A DNA stretch of 64,000 nt, taken from the IMG/VR virus record IMGVR_UViG_3300009507_000012, positions 27,745 to 91,744 of that record. The stretch is one strand, 5' to 3'. This document shows positions 45,341-53,556 of this stretch, piece by piece. The notes under the pieces are model-generated. The model searched no databases. It was not told where the DNA came from and saw nothing but the letters and a program-made list of their open reading frames with translations. A program made the translations under genes and the position numbers. Origin of the DNA: a virus. Positions within the stretch are counted from its first letter, which is position 1. Each line of letters starts with the position of its first letter.

Positions 45341-45349
45341 TTATATATC
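45341..45349 (-). promoter_or_regulatory. Late-promoter-like motif GATATATAA
   Basis: The minus-strand 9-mer, followed by ATAAAAATAA, lies 20 bp upstream of the hub-operon start at 45321. Confidence 0.6.
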
Positions 45350-45358
45350 ACTTAAAGT

Positions 45359-45952
45359 TTAGACGTGTTTGTCTAAATCTCTAATATCAGTGGATTCAAG
45401 AAAATCATTCCACCATTTATCTGATTGAGGTGATCGTTCACCAAAGAACTTTTTAAGTGCCCTCTTAAACATATCTTTAGTATGATAATAAAATCTACCA
45501 TATCTGTATTCTTTCCTTCTAGTCATCTCGTATAGCTCTCTCAGATTCTTTTGTATCATAAATGTTTGTATCTTATTAAAGAAGTCAACCTGTTCTTTTC
45601 TTGTTCTACAGCAATAAACACTATCAACTACAATTAAGTAGCCTTCCCAATTATCACCATTAAAAACTTTTTGTACAAACTCATCAGTTGTTTTATAACT
45701 TGTTCTTGTAAATTTCCATCTACTATCTTTACCATCAAAGTTTCGGATAGTTCGGCCTTTAAATAAATATCGTTTTAAGAACGCAATATCATCATACATT
45801 TTATCTACTTTAATTTGATACTGAGGATTATACTCATCAAATTTAGTATCATAAATCGTGCCTCTAACTGGAAATAAAATATTTGGATTTGTTGTTGAAT
45901 GTATTAGAGCATGGATTCTTTCACCTTTTGAAAATATCTTATGTCTTATCAT
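45359..45952 (-). CDS. Unknown basic protein
   Basis: The 197-aa product is rich in Lys, Arg, Tyr and Phe. It has an SH3-like strand start (HALIHSTTNPNILFPVRGTI) and a helical, basic C-terminal half (MFKRALKKFFGERSPQSDKW). Two adjacent Cys lie in VDSVYCCRTRKEQ. It overlaps the next gene upstream by 14 bases. A nucleic-acid or tail-assembly role is possible; no family recognised. Confidence 0.6.
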   Translation of the reverse strand: MIRHKIFSKGERIHALIHSTTNPNILFPVRGTIYDTKFDEYNPQYQIKVDKMYDDIAFLKRYLFKGRTIRNFDGKDSRWKFTRTSYKTTDEFVQKVFNGDNWEGYLIVVDSVYCCRTRKEQVDFFNKIQTFMIQKNLRELYEMTRRKEYRYGRFYYHTKDMFKRALKKFFGERSPQSDKWWNDFLESTDIRDLDKHV

Positions 45953-46388
45953 TATCTACAATTCTAACGTTATCGAATTTACTCAATACTTTAGGATCTA
46001 ATTTATCTTCTCTATTAATTACTACTAATTCAAACTCTACGCCGTCAGCTATTTCATTAATAAAGTTTTTAAAATTTAGTACATTTTCTTGATTTAAGTT
46101 TTTAAGAAGATATGTAACTTTTGCAGTTTGATCTTCTTCAACTTCTTCTTCTACTCTCCTATTTTTATTAACAAGATTTCGTATTAATTTTTGTATATGT
46201 AAAGCAACTAAAGTTTCAGATGGAGTATTTCCATAAGGATCACTCTTAGAAAGTCTATCTCCAATTTCATTATAAGAAATTATTTGGTTTTTAAACTTGT
46301 CATATTCTTCTGACTTTTTAGTTTCTCTTGCAAATCTATTAAAATCAGTTTTAGTTTTACACCATATACATTCTACCTTAAGATTCAT
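45939..46388 (-). CDS. Unknown protein with N-terminal Cys pair
   Basis: Taking the internal ATG (MNLKVECIWCKTKTDF, 149 aa) reduces the overlap with the preceding gene from 44 to 11 bases; a start at 46421 is also open. The N-terminus has a C-x-x-C that may be half a zinc ribbon with no second pair. The rest is helical and charged, with an Glu-rich centre. No family recognised. It belongs to a run of five small overlapping genes of the same kind. Confidence 0.55.
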   Translation of the reverse strand: MNLKVECIWCKTKTDFNRFARETKKSEEYDKFKNQIISYNEIGDRLSKSDPYGNTPSETLVALHIQKLIRNLVNKNRRVEEEVEEDQTAKVTYLLKNLNQENVLNFKNFINEIADGVEFELVVINREDKLDPKVLSKFDNVRIVDNDKT

Positions 46389-46716
46389 ATTTTTTAAGTT
46401 CTTTTTTATACTTCTCCACAAGTCTACCTGCTGCCATAATACTCGTCTCTAATTCCTTTTTAGTCATTAGTGACATGTCTTTTGGCTTCTTGTGAAGATT
46501 TATATTAAGTCTTTTCTGAGCATCTTTATTACCCATACTTAACCCAATATCTAAACAAAGATCTTTTAAAAATTTAATTCTATTTTCATAATCAGGATCT
46601 CCATCAAAGACATAAAGAGTTTTAGTGACATTAACTTCACCATTTCCATTGTAGTTGTCATCTTCTATAATTTTGACTACACCATTGTCTCCTATGTCTA
46701 ATACTACTGTAACCAT
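46378..46716 (-). CDS. Unknown small protein
   Basis: The 112-aa protein has an N-terminal strand-rich half (MVTVVLDIGDNGVVKIIEDD) and a C-terminal helical half (MTKKELETSIMAAGRLVEKYK). It shares its first base with the stop of the gene upstream. No function can be read from the sequence. Confidence 0.6.
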   Translation of the reverse strand: MVTVVLDIGDNGVVKIIEDDNYNGNGEVNVTKTLYVFDGDPDYENRIKFLKDLCLDIGLSMGNKDAQKRLNINLHKKPKDMSLMTKKELETSIMAAGRLVEKYKKELKKYES

Positions 46717-47081
46717 TACTTAGTCCTCTTAGCTTTTAAAGCTTCTGCTTCTTTAGTTAATCTTTTAGCATCTTTTTTATCTTGTTGATAATTCTCTTTA
46801 TCTTTAACTGCTTTAAGCATCCAAGCCTCTGCTAATTTTTCAATTTCTTTACCTTCCCAGCCTGCAACTTCAAGAGTCTTTTTATATTCAGCAAGTCTAT
46901 GTTCCATATCTTCATGATATTTTCTTTCATTAGCTTCAACCATTGCCTTATGTTTTTCCTTACCTTCTCTACTAAGTTGTTCTGTAATTTGATTTCTTAC
47001 CGGATCATTAAATTGTCTAGAGCTCTTGTTTTTAAGAATTCCCATAGACTTATATGCATTTCTTCTTTGTTGCCTATTCAT
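46716..47081 (-). CDS. Basic helical protein starting MNRQQRR
   Basis: The 121-aa product is almost wholly helical and highly charged. MNRQQRRNAYKS is an N-terminus found on many small phage proteins of unknown function. A Trp pair (EVAGWEGKEIEKLAEAWMLK) marks the middle. It may bind nucleic acid or serve in assembly; this is inference. It overlaps its upstream neighbour by 8 bases. Confidence 0.6.
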   Translation of the reverse strand: MNRQQRRNAYKSMGILKNKSSRQFNDPVRNQITEQLSREGKEKHKAMVEANERKYHEDMEHRLAEYKKTLEVAGWEGKEIEKLAEAWMLKAVKDKENYQQDKKDAKRLTKEAEALKAKRTK

Positions 47082-47697
47082 AGTATTGATTTTGAATAAA
47101 AGTTTCTACTTCTTTGTTTAATTGTTGTTCTAGATTATTTATCTGTTTTTTTACAAGCTTCACTAGACCTTCTTTTAATTCTTCTTCTTCCATGTCCATT
47201 TGTAAAGCTTTAAAAATAGTCTTTCCAGGTATATTAACACCTACGCTAATATCAAAATTAGTTTTATTCTTTTTACTAAGTTTTTCTAAAATACCAACTA
47301 CTATACTATCTTCTGGATCTTTAATATTACTGTCCACCTTTTTAGTTTCTGTAATTATTTCTATTGGTTTTTTAGGTTTATTTTCATACACCATAACACC
47401 CGGTCCTCTTTCCGTACCCGCTTGTGAAACTCCAGCAACTGGACTTAGTATTTTTGCAATACCTTCTGCATCTTCCATAGACGTTGTTTGACTTAAAAAT
47501 TCACCCACTAATTTTGGATTAATTCTACTCCCGTCTGTGAAGTATAACCATCCATCCTTAGTTTCTTTCTCAACTACTATTTTACCTATTCTTTCAGATT
47601 TTTGCCATACATAAATATTGGCAGTCTTTTCTTCTGACATATTCTTATTTTTTATATTATACTCCCTTTTACGAAAAAGTTTACGGAATAACGACAT
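47074..47697 (-). CDS. Unknown protein
   Basis: The 207-aa protein starts MSLFRKLFRKREY; an alternative start at 47640 (MSEEKTANIYVW) is preceded by the AT-rich stretch typical of starts here. A small strand domain (IGKIVVEKETKDGWLYFTDG) is followed by a linker and a helical C-terminus (EEELKEGLVKLVKKQINNLE). Unrecognised; probably in the same transcript as the small genes downstream. Confidence 0.58.
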   Translation of the reverse strand: MSLFRKLFRKREYNIKNKNMSEEKTANIYVWQKSERIGKIVVEKETKDGWLYFTDGSRINPKLVGEFLSQTTSMEDAEGIAKILSPVAGVSQAGTERGPGVMVYENKPKKPIEIITETKKVDSNIKDPEDSIVVGILEKLSKKNKTNFDISVGVNIPGKTIFKALQMDMEEEELKEGLVKLVKKQINNLEQQLNKEVETFIQNQYYE

Positions 47698-47717
47698 GTG
47701 TGTTTAAATTTAACGAC

Positions 47718-47906
47718 CTATTGTTTTATAGGTTTCTTTTTATTATAATGTTTGTATAGTATTTCATTAATGATTTTAGTACTTTCCGCTGAACCCTGTA
47801 GAGTGTCATATTTTTTATATCTTTTAAAAATAGTAACTTCTCCTTGTTCTGCTATCATTTTTCTTAATACATCTGGTTCTGGTAGGATTGTTCTTATATA
47901 CGTCAT
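47718..47906 (-). CDS. Small unknown protein coupled to helicase
   Basis: The 62-aa basic product (MTYIRTILPEPDVLRKM...) starts inside the last four bases of the helicase gene (ATGA overlap). Coupling suggests shared regulation. No family recognised. Confidence 0.58.
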   Translation of the reverse strand: MTYIRTILPEPDVLRKMIAEQGEVTIFKRYKKYDTLQGSAESTKIINEILYKHYNKKKPIKQ

Positions 47907-49723
47907 TTTATTGTCTTAATTCTTTGTTTAAAATTATCTGGAAAGTATTCTAGTTTATTTATCAGATTTCCAAAGCAGGCATCTAAGATATATGTAACTG
48001 CCCAATCTTCTTTGTTTCTAATACTTCTACCTGCACCTTGTTGGATTGTTATTCCAGTTTTCCAATCATACCAACCTGGTGATTTCTTTATTTTAGCACT
48101 TGTCAATGGATCTCCTAATGAAGGATACGGTACTTTAAAAAATATTTGAAACCTACAAGTGTCATCTTTAAAATCTAAACCTTCAAGAATTGATGGACCC
48201 ATAATAACTCCATTCATTGTATTCTTAAATTTAACCAATGCTTCTTTCTTTTCGCTACTCTTATTATACTCAATAATCCTTCTAATGTTCGAGGTGTGTC
48301 CTTTAATATATTGACTAAATTCATAACTTCCCGTGTGAATAAGTCCTCTGTGCCCTTTATGTTTCTCTAAAATTTGATCTAACATCTTAATAGCTTCAGG
48401 TAAACTTTTATGTTTATGTTGCATTGACATCTTCCATCTATCAACAAATACAATTGGAGACTTTTCATATGTAAATCCATTAGATAGTCTGATAAATTTA
48501 GCATTGTCTATTCCCATTACTTTCATATAAGTTTTAGGTTCTCCGATAGTTGCTGACATAAATACTTTAAAGCCTGCTCTTTTGTGTAAATGCTTTTTAA
48601 TTAGATGTGCCTCACTCAAACACATTAATTTAATTTCACCATCATGTAGGTTTTGATTAAAAACCATAGACTCAATGCCTGTCGTTTCTATAATTTCTAA
48701 ATAGTCTTCAATTTTACAATGAGTATCTTTAAGCCCGTCAAGCTGTGAAAATGCCCGTTGCCATTTCTTTGGAAGACTTGAATTTACATCAATTCCAAAC
48801 TTTTGTTTTGCTCGCTGATTTAATTCTGCTCTACCTTTTAAAATGCTCCATAAAAATCCCTTTACCTTTGCTAGTTTAATGAGAAGTTTTTCCTTATTTT
48901 CTTCTATTAGAATTTCATCCATTAGATCTCCTATAAAACTTTTAGAAACTGCTGGGACTCTAACTCCTTCAGCCATCATGAAGTCAATCAAAGCGCCCGT
49001 TTTAAATAGGGAAAATTTTTTCAAAGAAGGAGAAAAATGTTGTTGAACAATTTCATCTATCTTGTGCGCCTCATCAAAGAAAACAAAGTCCCGTTTCTTA
49101 AAAGGAAAAAAATTATCATATGACTCTAGTATTTCATCATATCGTTCCGAGGACCCATCATTAATAAGGGTATTATGTCCTTCTTTCTCCATTTGTCTTA
49201 CAGCCATTCTATAATTAACATAATTTTGTTGTATTAACCAGAAACTATAATTTACAAGGGTAACTGGTGCATCGATCGCCTTTTTACGAGTGTTTAAATA
49301 GTCGCACATTCTGGCGCACTGTAGTCTTTCGGCTTGGCCATAAGAGTAGCCTCTCATCTTACATTCACCTAGGCTAAACGGCAGGCCATTCACTTCACAG
49401 TTGTAGTTGTCAATGCCTTGAATTGAGGGCCATCCTGTATTATACTGTGAGAAGTCATATTCGTATTGCTCTTGTAGTGTTTTATCCGATGTTACAATGT
49501 AGCCTTGATTGCCAAGTTCTTTGAGGATGTATGAGGACCACATTGCAATAATTGATTTACCAGTACCTGTTGGAGCATCTATAACAATTGTAGACTCAGG
49601 GTCTTCTATATATTGATTAACGATTGCTGTGATTGTTTCACGTTGATATTGTCTAAACTTAAAGTCTTTACCAAAAGTTTTTTCTTGTAAGGCTTGTTCT
49701 ATTATCTTATTTACTTGATCCAT
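47903..49723 (-). CDS. XPD/DinG-type helicase with Fe-S cluster motif
   Basis: The 606-aa SF2 helicase has Walker A APTGTGKS at 50-57, DEAH at 217-220 and a C-terminal QGAGRSIRN motif VI. Between motifs Ia and II lie four Cys (109, 121, 136, 140) spaced as in the XPD/DinG family, where they hold a 4Fe-4S cluster needed to split strands. These helicases unwind 5'-3' at forks, R-loops and lesions. The gene overlaps the dCMP deaminase gene by 17 bases. It is likely a second replication or repair helicase beside UvsW. Confidence 0.88.
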   Translation of the reverse strand: MDQVNKIIEQALQEKTFGKDFKFRQYQRETITAIVNQYIEDPESTIVIDAPTGTGKSIIAMWSSYILKELGNQGYIVTSDKTLQEQYEYDFSQYNTGWPSIQGIDNYNCEVNGLPFSLGECKMRGYSYGQAERLQCARMCDYLNTRKKAIDAPVTLVNYSFWLIQQNYVNYRMAVRQMEKEGHNTLINDGSSERYDEILESYDNFFPFKKRDFVFFDEAHKIDEIVQQHFSPSLKKFSLFKTGALIDFMMAEGVRVPAVSKSFIGDLMDEILIEENKEKLLIKLAKVKGFLWSILKGRAELNQRAKQKFGIDVNSSLPKKWQRAFSQLDGLKDTHCKIEDYLEIIETTGIESMVFNQNLHDGEIKLMCLSEAHLIKKHLHKRAGFKVFMSATIGEPKTYMKVMGIDNAKFIRLSNGFTYEKSPIVFVDRWKMSMQHKHKSLPEAIKMLDQILEKHKGHRGLIHTGSYEFSQYIKGHTSNIRRIIEYNKSSEKKEALVKFKNTMNGVIMGPSILEGLDFKDDTCRFQIFFKVPYPSLGDPLTSAKIKKSPGWYDWKTGITIQQGAGRSIRNKEDWAVTYILDACFGNLINKLEYFPDNFKQRIKTIK

Positions 49724-50141
49724 TCATGTGTATTGGTTCTATTCTTATTACTTCTATATTGGCTTGTTCTAATAGTTCTATACCTGACATATCCCTATAT
49801 GTTTCTGAATAATATACTCTTGATATACCAGATTGAATAATTATTTTTGAACAACTAAAACAGGGGGCTGTTGTAGTGTAGAGTTCCGCCCCGCCACTCC
49901 CCATCGTAGATTGGGCAACTTTAGTAATAGCATTAGATTCTGCATGTAACACTTCGGGTTTAGTAGTGTTATCTAATTCACAAGTGTTATTAAATCCTCT
50001 TGGCGTTCCATTATAGCCAAAACTTATTACTTGTTCATTCTTAACGAGAATACATCCAACTTGCCTTCTTTCAGCATAGCTTAATTTAGCAAATTGATAA
50101 GCAACTTGCATATATGTATATTCTATTGGTGTCTTTGGCAT
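49707..50141 (-). CDS. cd: Deoxycytidylate deaminase
   Basis: The 144-aa protein has the zinc deaminase signature HAE at 66-68 and PCFSC at 93-97, and the dCMP deaminase GYNGTPRGFNNTCE motif at 42-55. It converts dCMP to dUMP for dTTP synthesis, as T4 Cd does, and fits an AT-rich phage genome's need for dTTP. Thymidylate synthase is not in the window. The gene follows a strong terminator and overlaps the helicase gene. Confidence 0.92.
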   Translation of the reverse strand: MPKTPIEYTYMQVAYQFAKLSYAERRQVGCILVKNEQVISFGYNGTPRGFNNTCELDNTTKPEVLHAESNAITKVAQSTMGSGGAELYTTTAPCFSCSKIIIQSGISRVYYSETYRDMSGIELLEQANIEVIRIEPIHMNGSSK

Positions 50142-50159
50142 GTCTGTTTAGTTTGTATT

Positions 50160-50193
50160 AAAAAAGCCATCTTTATTATTATATAGATGGCTT
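50160..50193 (-). terminator. Rho-independent terminator
   Basis: On the minus strand AAGCCATCT, a 12-base AT loop and AGATGGCTT form a perfect 9-bp stem followed by a run of T. It ends the transcript of the 60-aa membrane protein gene and precedes the dCMP deaminase gene. Confidence 0.85.
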
Positions 50194-50224
50194 GATTAAA
50201 GTTTTTAAATTGTTAATAAATTTA

Positions 50225-50407
50225 TTAAGAATTAAGTTGTTGAGTCCCGCCCTCGATCTTAAGTCCTAATAAGAATTCTCTGACGGCGTAGCCATAAGCA
50301 ATACCGGCATAGAATTTATCTCCTTGAAATAGTAATAGGGTTGCTATTCCACCTGCAATTGCGGCTTTAAACCAAGACGCATTTACAATTCCTTTTATTT
50401 TATTCAT
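50225..50407 (-). CDS. Small membrane protein
   Basis: The 60-aa product has one or two hydrophobic segments (WFKAAIAGGIATLLLF and FYAGIAYGYAVREFLLG) with small residues and basic ends. It shares its first base with the stop of the Glu/Thr-rich gene and is closed by a terminator. A holin or envelope role is possible; nothing specific is seen. Confidence 0.6.
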   Translation of the reverse strand: MNKIKGIVNASWFKAAIAGGIATLLLFQGDKFYAGIAYGYAVREFLLGLKIEGGTQQLNS

Positions 50408-51000
50408 TAAGCTTCTGTTTTAGTAATGATTGAATTTTCTGGACCTTGAACTGGTTCGTTCTCAGATTCAGGTCTTTCATTCTCAGAAGTACCATATGCT
50501 TCACATGCTTCGTTACATTTTTTAGCATACGCTTCTTTTATAGAATTACATGCAGCTTCATATTGTTCTTTTGTACAATCTTCCTTTTCATACATTTCTT
50601 GAATAGCATTACATGCAGTTTCAGCAGCAAGTGTAGCCATTTCAGCCATGTATGTATCTTTTGTATGTTCTGCATAATCATCAGCCTCATATGCCATCGC
50701 TTCATTTTTACAAGCTTCTTTAATGTTCTTGTGCATTTCAGCAACTGTCATAGGTTCAGTTGGCTCAGCATCAACCTCTTCGGATTCTTCTGTAGCTTCC
50801 GTTTCTTCTTCCGTTTCTTCAGTATCAGTTGTTTCTTCAGAGTCAGTTGTTTCTTCAGAGTCAGTGTCTGTTGTTTCAGTATCTGTAACAGTAGTATCAG
50901 TATCTACAGTGGCAGTATCTGTTGTTGGAGCTTCAGCAGTGGCAGTATCTGTACCTCTTGTTGAAAACTCTTCGAATGATAATATTTGATTAGTATTCAT
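50407..51000 (-). CDS. Acidic Thr/Glu-repeat protein with targeting-like N-terminus
   Basis: The 197-aa protein starts MNTNQILSFEEFSTRG, which resembles the capsid-targeting motif but lacks L-x-E. Residues 17-85 are low-complexity TDT, TDSEE and TEE repeats. The C-terminal half is a helical domain with six Cys in the pattern ACKNEA, ETACNAIQEM, EDCTKEQYEAACNSI and KKCNEACEA, which may form disulfides. A GATATATAA motif lies 25 bp upstream, so it is a late gene. I infer an abundant internal head or scaffold-like protein; no family recognised. Confidence 0.65.
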   Translation of the reverse strand: MNTNQILSFEEFSTRGTDTATAEAPTTDTATVDTDTTVTDTETTDTDSEETTDSEETTDTEETEEETEATEESEEVDAEPTEPMTVAEMHKNIKEACKNEAMAYEADDYAEHTKDTYMAEMATLAAETACNAIQEMYEKEDCTKEQYEAACNSIKEAYAKKCNEACEAYGTSENERPESENEPVQGPENSIITKTEA

Positions 51001-51024
51001 TTTAAAGTATTTTTTTGTTATTAG

Positions 51025-51033
51025 TTATATATC
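51025..51033 (-). promoter_or_regulatory. Late-promoter-like motif GATATATAA
   Basis: The minus-strand 9-mer lies 25 bp upstream of the ATG at 51000, just after a terminator that ends the secreted-protein gene. Confidence 0.6.
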
Positions 51034-51060
51034 ATTATAATATATTAATCTTTTTGAAAA

Positions 51061-51087
51061 TAAAAAAGGCAGCCTAGGCCACCTTTT
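51061..51087 (-). terminator. Rho-independent terminator after secreted-protein gene
   Basis: On the minus strand AAGGTGGCC and GGCTGCCTT pair over 9 bp with two G-U wobbles, followed by TTTTTT. The wobbles pair only on the minus strand, so the signal is strand-specific. Confidence 0.8.
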
Positions 51088-51109
51088 CTGTTTAAATATT
51101 TAAATATGT

Positions 51110-51745
51110 CTAGAACATTGTTTGTTTGTACTTCTTTTCAATACTTCTATCATCATATAGATATATTAGAACTTGATTGTTAACCTCATCAGGATTTACA
51201 ATTTGTCCCATTAAATTATACACTGCAATTAATTTTTTATTAGTATTAGTATAATCTTCAATTCCAGTAGTATTGCCATTTGGATTTCCAGTACTAGGTG
51301 GAGTAACTATTGTAGTATTAAATGAAGGCATAAAGTTTAAATGCCATTCATTTGCATATCTATTTACAGTAAATGGAATAACACAGGTATCTCCATCTCT
51401 AAAAAATGAAAATAAAAATACTCCCCATTTTTGTACATGATGAGATGCATATTGATTAAAATAAATAACAGGAACTGAATCTCCACTTTCCCAGCTCATA
51501 TTAGTACTATCTAACCATGTTTTAAAATTATAATTAGATGTATCTAGTTGTGCAAATACACTATCAGGAAATGCTTTCCATCTAAACGAAGTTGCTCCTG
51601 ATATATTAATACTATCTAAGTTTGAATATAGTCTAAATCTTACATTACTTTGAGTCTGTCTAGTTATATTTAATACGTTGCAAATATCTTGTGCAGTTGT
51701 GGATAATGTAAATAATGTAAATATTGTTATTGCTATTTTTTTCAT
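51110..51745 (-). CDS. Secreted protein with T9SS-type C-terminal sorting domain
   Basis: The 211-aa product has a clear signal peptide (MKKIAITIFTLFTLSTTAQ, cut near residue 18-19) and a beta-rich body (NVRFRLYSNLDSINISGATS, FRWKAFPDSVF). After a Gly/Asn/Thr linker it ends KKLIAVYNLMGQIVNP...LIYLYDDRSIEKKY. This matches the C-terminal domain that directs Bacteroidota proteins through the type IX secretion system (pattern: LLGxxV...YIYDDGxxEKK). It lies behind a repeated promoter-like element and before a terminator, so it forms its own unit. I infer a host-surface or secreted effector; the body has no known domain. Confidence 0.72.
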   Translation of the reverse strand: MKKIAITIFTLFTLSTTAQDICNVLNITRQTQSNVRFRLYSNLDSINISGATSFRWKAFPDSVFAQLDTSNYNFKTWLDSTNMSWESGDSVPVIYFNQYASHHVQKWGVFLFSFFRDGDTCVIPFTVNRYANEWHLNFMPSFNTTIVTPPSTGNPNGNTTGIEDYTNTNKKLIAVYNLMGQIVNPDEVNNQVLIYLYDDRSIEKKYKQTMF

Positions 51746-51842
51746 GTTTTTTAAGTTTTAAATTATAATACTAATATAACTATAATCTTTGACCCGTGAA
51801 AACTTTTTAACACTTTTTTTCAAAAGTTATTAACAATTTTAA
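51746..51842 (-). repeat. Duplicated promoter-like cassette, copy 1
   Basis: This intergenic cassette shares a near-identical 33-bp start-side arm (with ATTATAATACTAATATAA), a 12-bp centre GACCCGTGAAAA and an identical 27-bp arm (with GTTATTAACAA) with 58371-58460. It fills the gap between the stop of the UV endonuclease gene and the ATG of the secreted-protein gene. The arm contains TTATTAACA, similar to a DnaA box. Likely a phage promoter class other than GATATATAA. Confidence 0.7.
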
Positions 51843-52793
51843 TTAAACAACCATGGTTTGTCCAGTTTGAGTCTCATAAAATTTTTTATGGGCTAAATCT
51901 TCTAAGTATTTAATTAATGCAAGTTCTTTAGCCTTAGCTTCTAATTCCACGTCTACACCATAACCAAATGTTGGAATAGTTTCATAAATATAATCAGCGT
52001 GTGCTCTATTCATAACTGAACTATCTTCATGTATTTGTTTACATGAACTATAGTGTGTACATTGCTTAGTTCCTTCTGGCCATGTTGATCTTGCAAGTTC
52101 AAATGCTTCTTTGACTGGCATTGGATCTTCATAGCACCAATGATGGTGATAATCAAACATGACTGGACATCCAATCACATCTGAAATTCCTTCTTTCAAA
52201 TCTTTTACACTGTATTGTGCTTTCTTGTCATCATTTTCTACAACAAGTCTACATCTTACGCTTTCATTTAGTGTTTTAAATATTTTACAGAACCTTTCCA
52301 TACTTTCTTTCTTGCCACCCATTGTTGTATTGACATGTATATTGATAGGTGCGTTAGGATTTCTTGGGAGACCCATGAGGTCCATGATTTCGCCATGTTG
52401 ATTTAATTCATGTATCGCAGAAGATACTACCCTAGGAGTCATGCTAGCCAATACGCAAAAATGACCAGGATGGAATGTAAGTCTTTGACCACCTTCAATA
52501 GCCATGTGACCTGCGCCTTGTAATAATATTTTAATTCTATTATATGTAGGAAGATCTTTTAAATCATATTCAGTGGACCATGGAAACATGCTTGAAGACA
52601 TACGATAAAGTTTAATGCCATTTTCATTATTCCATTTAATAATCTTACACATATCACTTACATTTAAGAGTGCAAGTTGACCTGCATATTCAATACCTCT
52701 TTCAGTAAAGGTTTTTTTAATCATTTTTCTGCCGACTTTAATATCTTGTTCGGCAAGTGTTTTGTTGATACAACAATATCCGTAATTTGTCAT
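51843..52793 (-). CDS. uvsE: UV damage endonuclease (UVDE family)
   Basis: The 316-aa protein has the UVDE TIM-barrel pattern: GYCCINKTL at the start, YRMSSSMFPW near 63-72, RLTFHPGHFCVL near 104-115, the metal-binding LVVENDDKK, and MFDYHHHWC. UVDE nicks DNA 5' to UV photoproducts and starts repair without photolyase. Size agrees with bacterial UvsE. It suits a phage of sunlit water; T4 uses the unrelated DenV. It overlaps the small membrane protein gene by 4 bases. Confidence 0.9.
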   Translation of the reverse strand: MTNYGYCCINKTLAEQDIKVGRKMIKKTFTERGIEYAGQLALLNVSDMCKIIKWNNENGIKLYRMSSSMFPWSTEYDLKDLPTYNRIKILLQGAGHMAIEGGQRLTFHPGHFCVLASMTPRVVSSAIHELNQHGEIMDLMGLPRNPNAPINIHVNTTMGGKKESMERFCKIFKTLNESVRCRLVVENDDKKAQYSVKDLKEGISDVIGCPVMFDYHHHWCYEDPMPVKEAFELARSTWPEGTKQCTHYSSCKQIHEDSSVMNRAHADYIYETIPTFGYGVDVELEAKAKELALIKYLEDLAHKKFYETQTGQTMVV

Positions 52794-53014
52794 TTTGTAT
52801 ATTCGTTAAAAATTTGTATTGCCACGTAAATAATACATATTGGCCATAATAGGGTAACTACGACCTTTGTAAAGTTATCCCATTTTTCAGTGTCTATTTC
52901 AGTGTCTATTAGGCTATAATCTATGTCACTCCTACCAATCCAATCATACATTAAATCTACTAATAAGTTAATTAAGATTCCGATTAGTAAATATATTGAG
53001 ATTGCTTGTAACAT
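52790..53014 (-). CDS. Small two-span membrane protein
   Basis: The 74-aa product has hydrophobic segments at about 3-20 (AISIYLLIGILINLLVDL) and 50-67 (VVVTLLWPICIIYVAIQIF) separated by an acidic loop. It overlaps the UV endonuclease start by 4 bases. Unknown function; membrane location is the only firm statement. Confidence 0.62.
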   Translation of the reverse strand: MLQAISIYLLIGILINLLVDLMYDWIGRSDIDYSLIDTEIDTEKWDNFTKVVVTLLWPICIIYVAIQIFNEYTK

Positions 53015-53030
53015 TTAATTTTATATGAAA

Positions 53031-53264
53031 TTATTGCAAATTGTTTATTTCTTCAAAGAATTCAATACTTTCAAACTCTTTTAATAAATACGGCATCTTT
53101 TTAGATTCGATCCATTTTTTCCGATTATGCTTCCAGCGATTCATCCAATCAATCGCAATTTCTAATTGGTGTCCTGTTTTACAACTTTGAATTACTCTTC
53201 TTACGAACTGTAACTCATTTAAAAGGTCATTAAGAATTACCTTCTCCTTCAATCTTTCTCTCAT
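53031..53264 (-). CDS. Small helical basic protein
   Basis: The 77-aa protein is helical, Lys/Arg/Trp-rich (IDWMNRWKHNRKKWIESKKM), and overlaps the next gene upstream by 35 bases; no later ATG removes this. No family recognised. Confidence 0.55.
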   Translation of the reverse strand: MRERLKEKVILNDLLNELQFVRRVIQSCKTGHQLEIAIDWMNRWKHNRKKWIESKKMPYLLKEFESIEFFEEINNLQ

Positions 53265-53550
53265 TACAGAATTTTTCTAGTTTTTCTTTTCTAATATCTA
53301 ATTGCTTAATAACATGATGTAAAGTAGAATCCATTGATTTTAGTTTTTTCATTTCCAATCCCTTTGGATTTCTATCGAGATGATCTTTTAATCTACGCTG
53401 TGCTTCTTCTAAAGAACAGTTTTTTCTAAATCTTACTTCAAGATTCTTTACATATTTCTTTTTATCTTCTTTTAGTTCATTTACTCTAATTTCCATTTCA
53501 TCAATGTGTCTAGTTTCATGACTAACGTAATTTAAATCTATTGGATGCAT
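53230..53550 (-). CDS. Small coiled-coil protein
   Basis: The 106-aa product is nearly all charged helix (EMEIRVNELKEDKKKYVKNL; EKLEKFCNERK), consistent with a coiled coil. It is in a run of small accessory genes of unknown role. No motif seen. Confidence 0.58.
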   Translation of the reverse strand: MHPIDLNYVSHETRHIDEMEIRVNELKEDKKKYVKNLEVRFRKNCSLEEAQRRLKDHLDRNPKGLEMKKLKSMDSTLHHVIKQLDIRKEKLEKFCNERKIEGEGNS

Positions 53551-53556
53551 ATTAAT

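Noticed and set aside
50225-50407. Holin
   Set aside because: Small size and hydrophobic segments fit, but there is no endolysin next to it and no holin-specific feature; kept as membrane protein only.
50446-50964. Plus-strand frames of 172 and 88 codons
   Set aside because: Antisense of the acidic Thr/Glu repeat gene; Phe/Cys/Ser- or Val/Ser-only composition is a mirror of the repeat.
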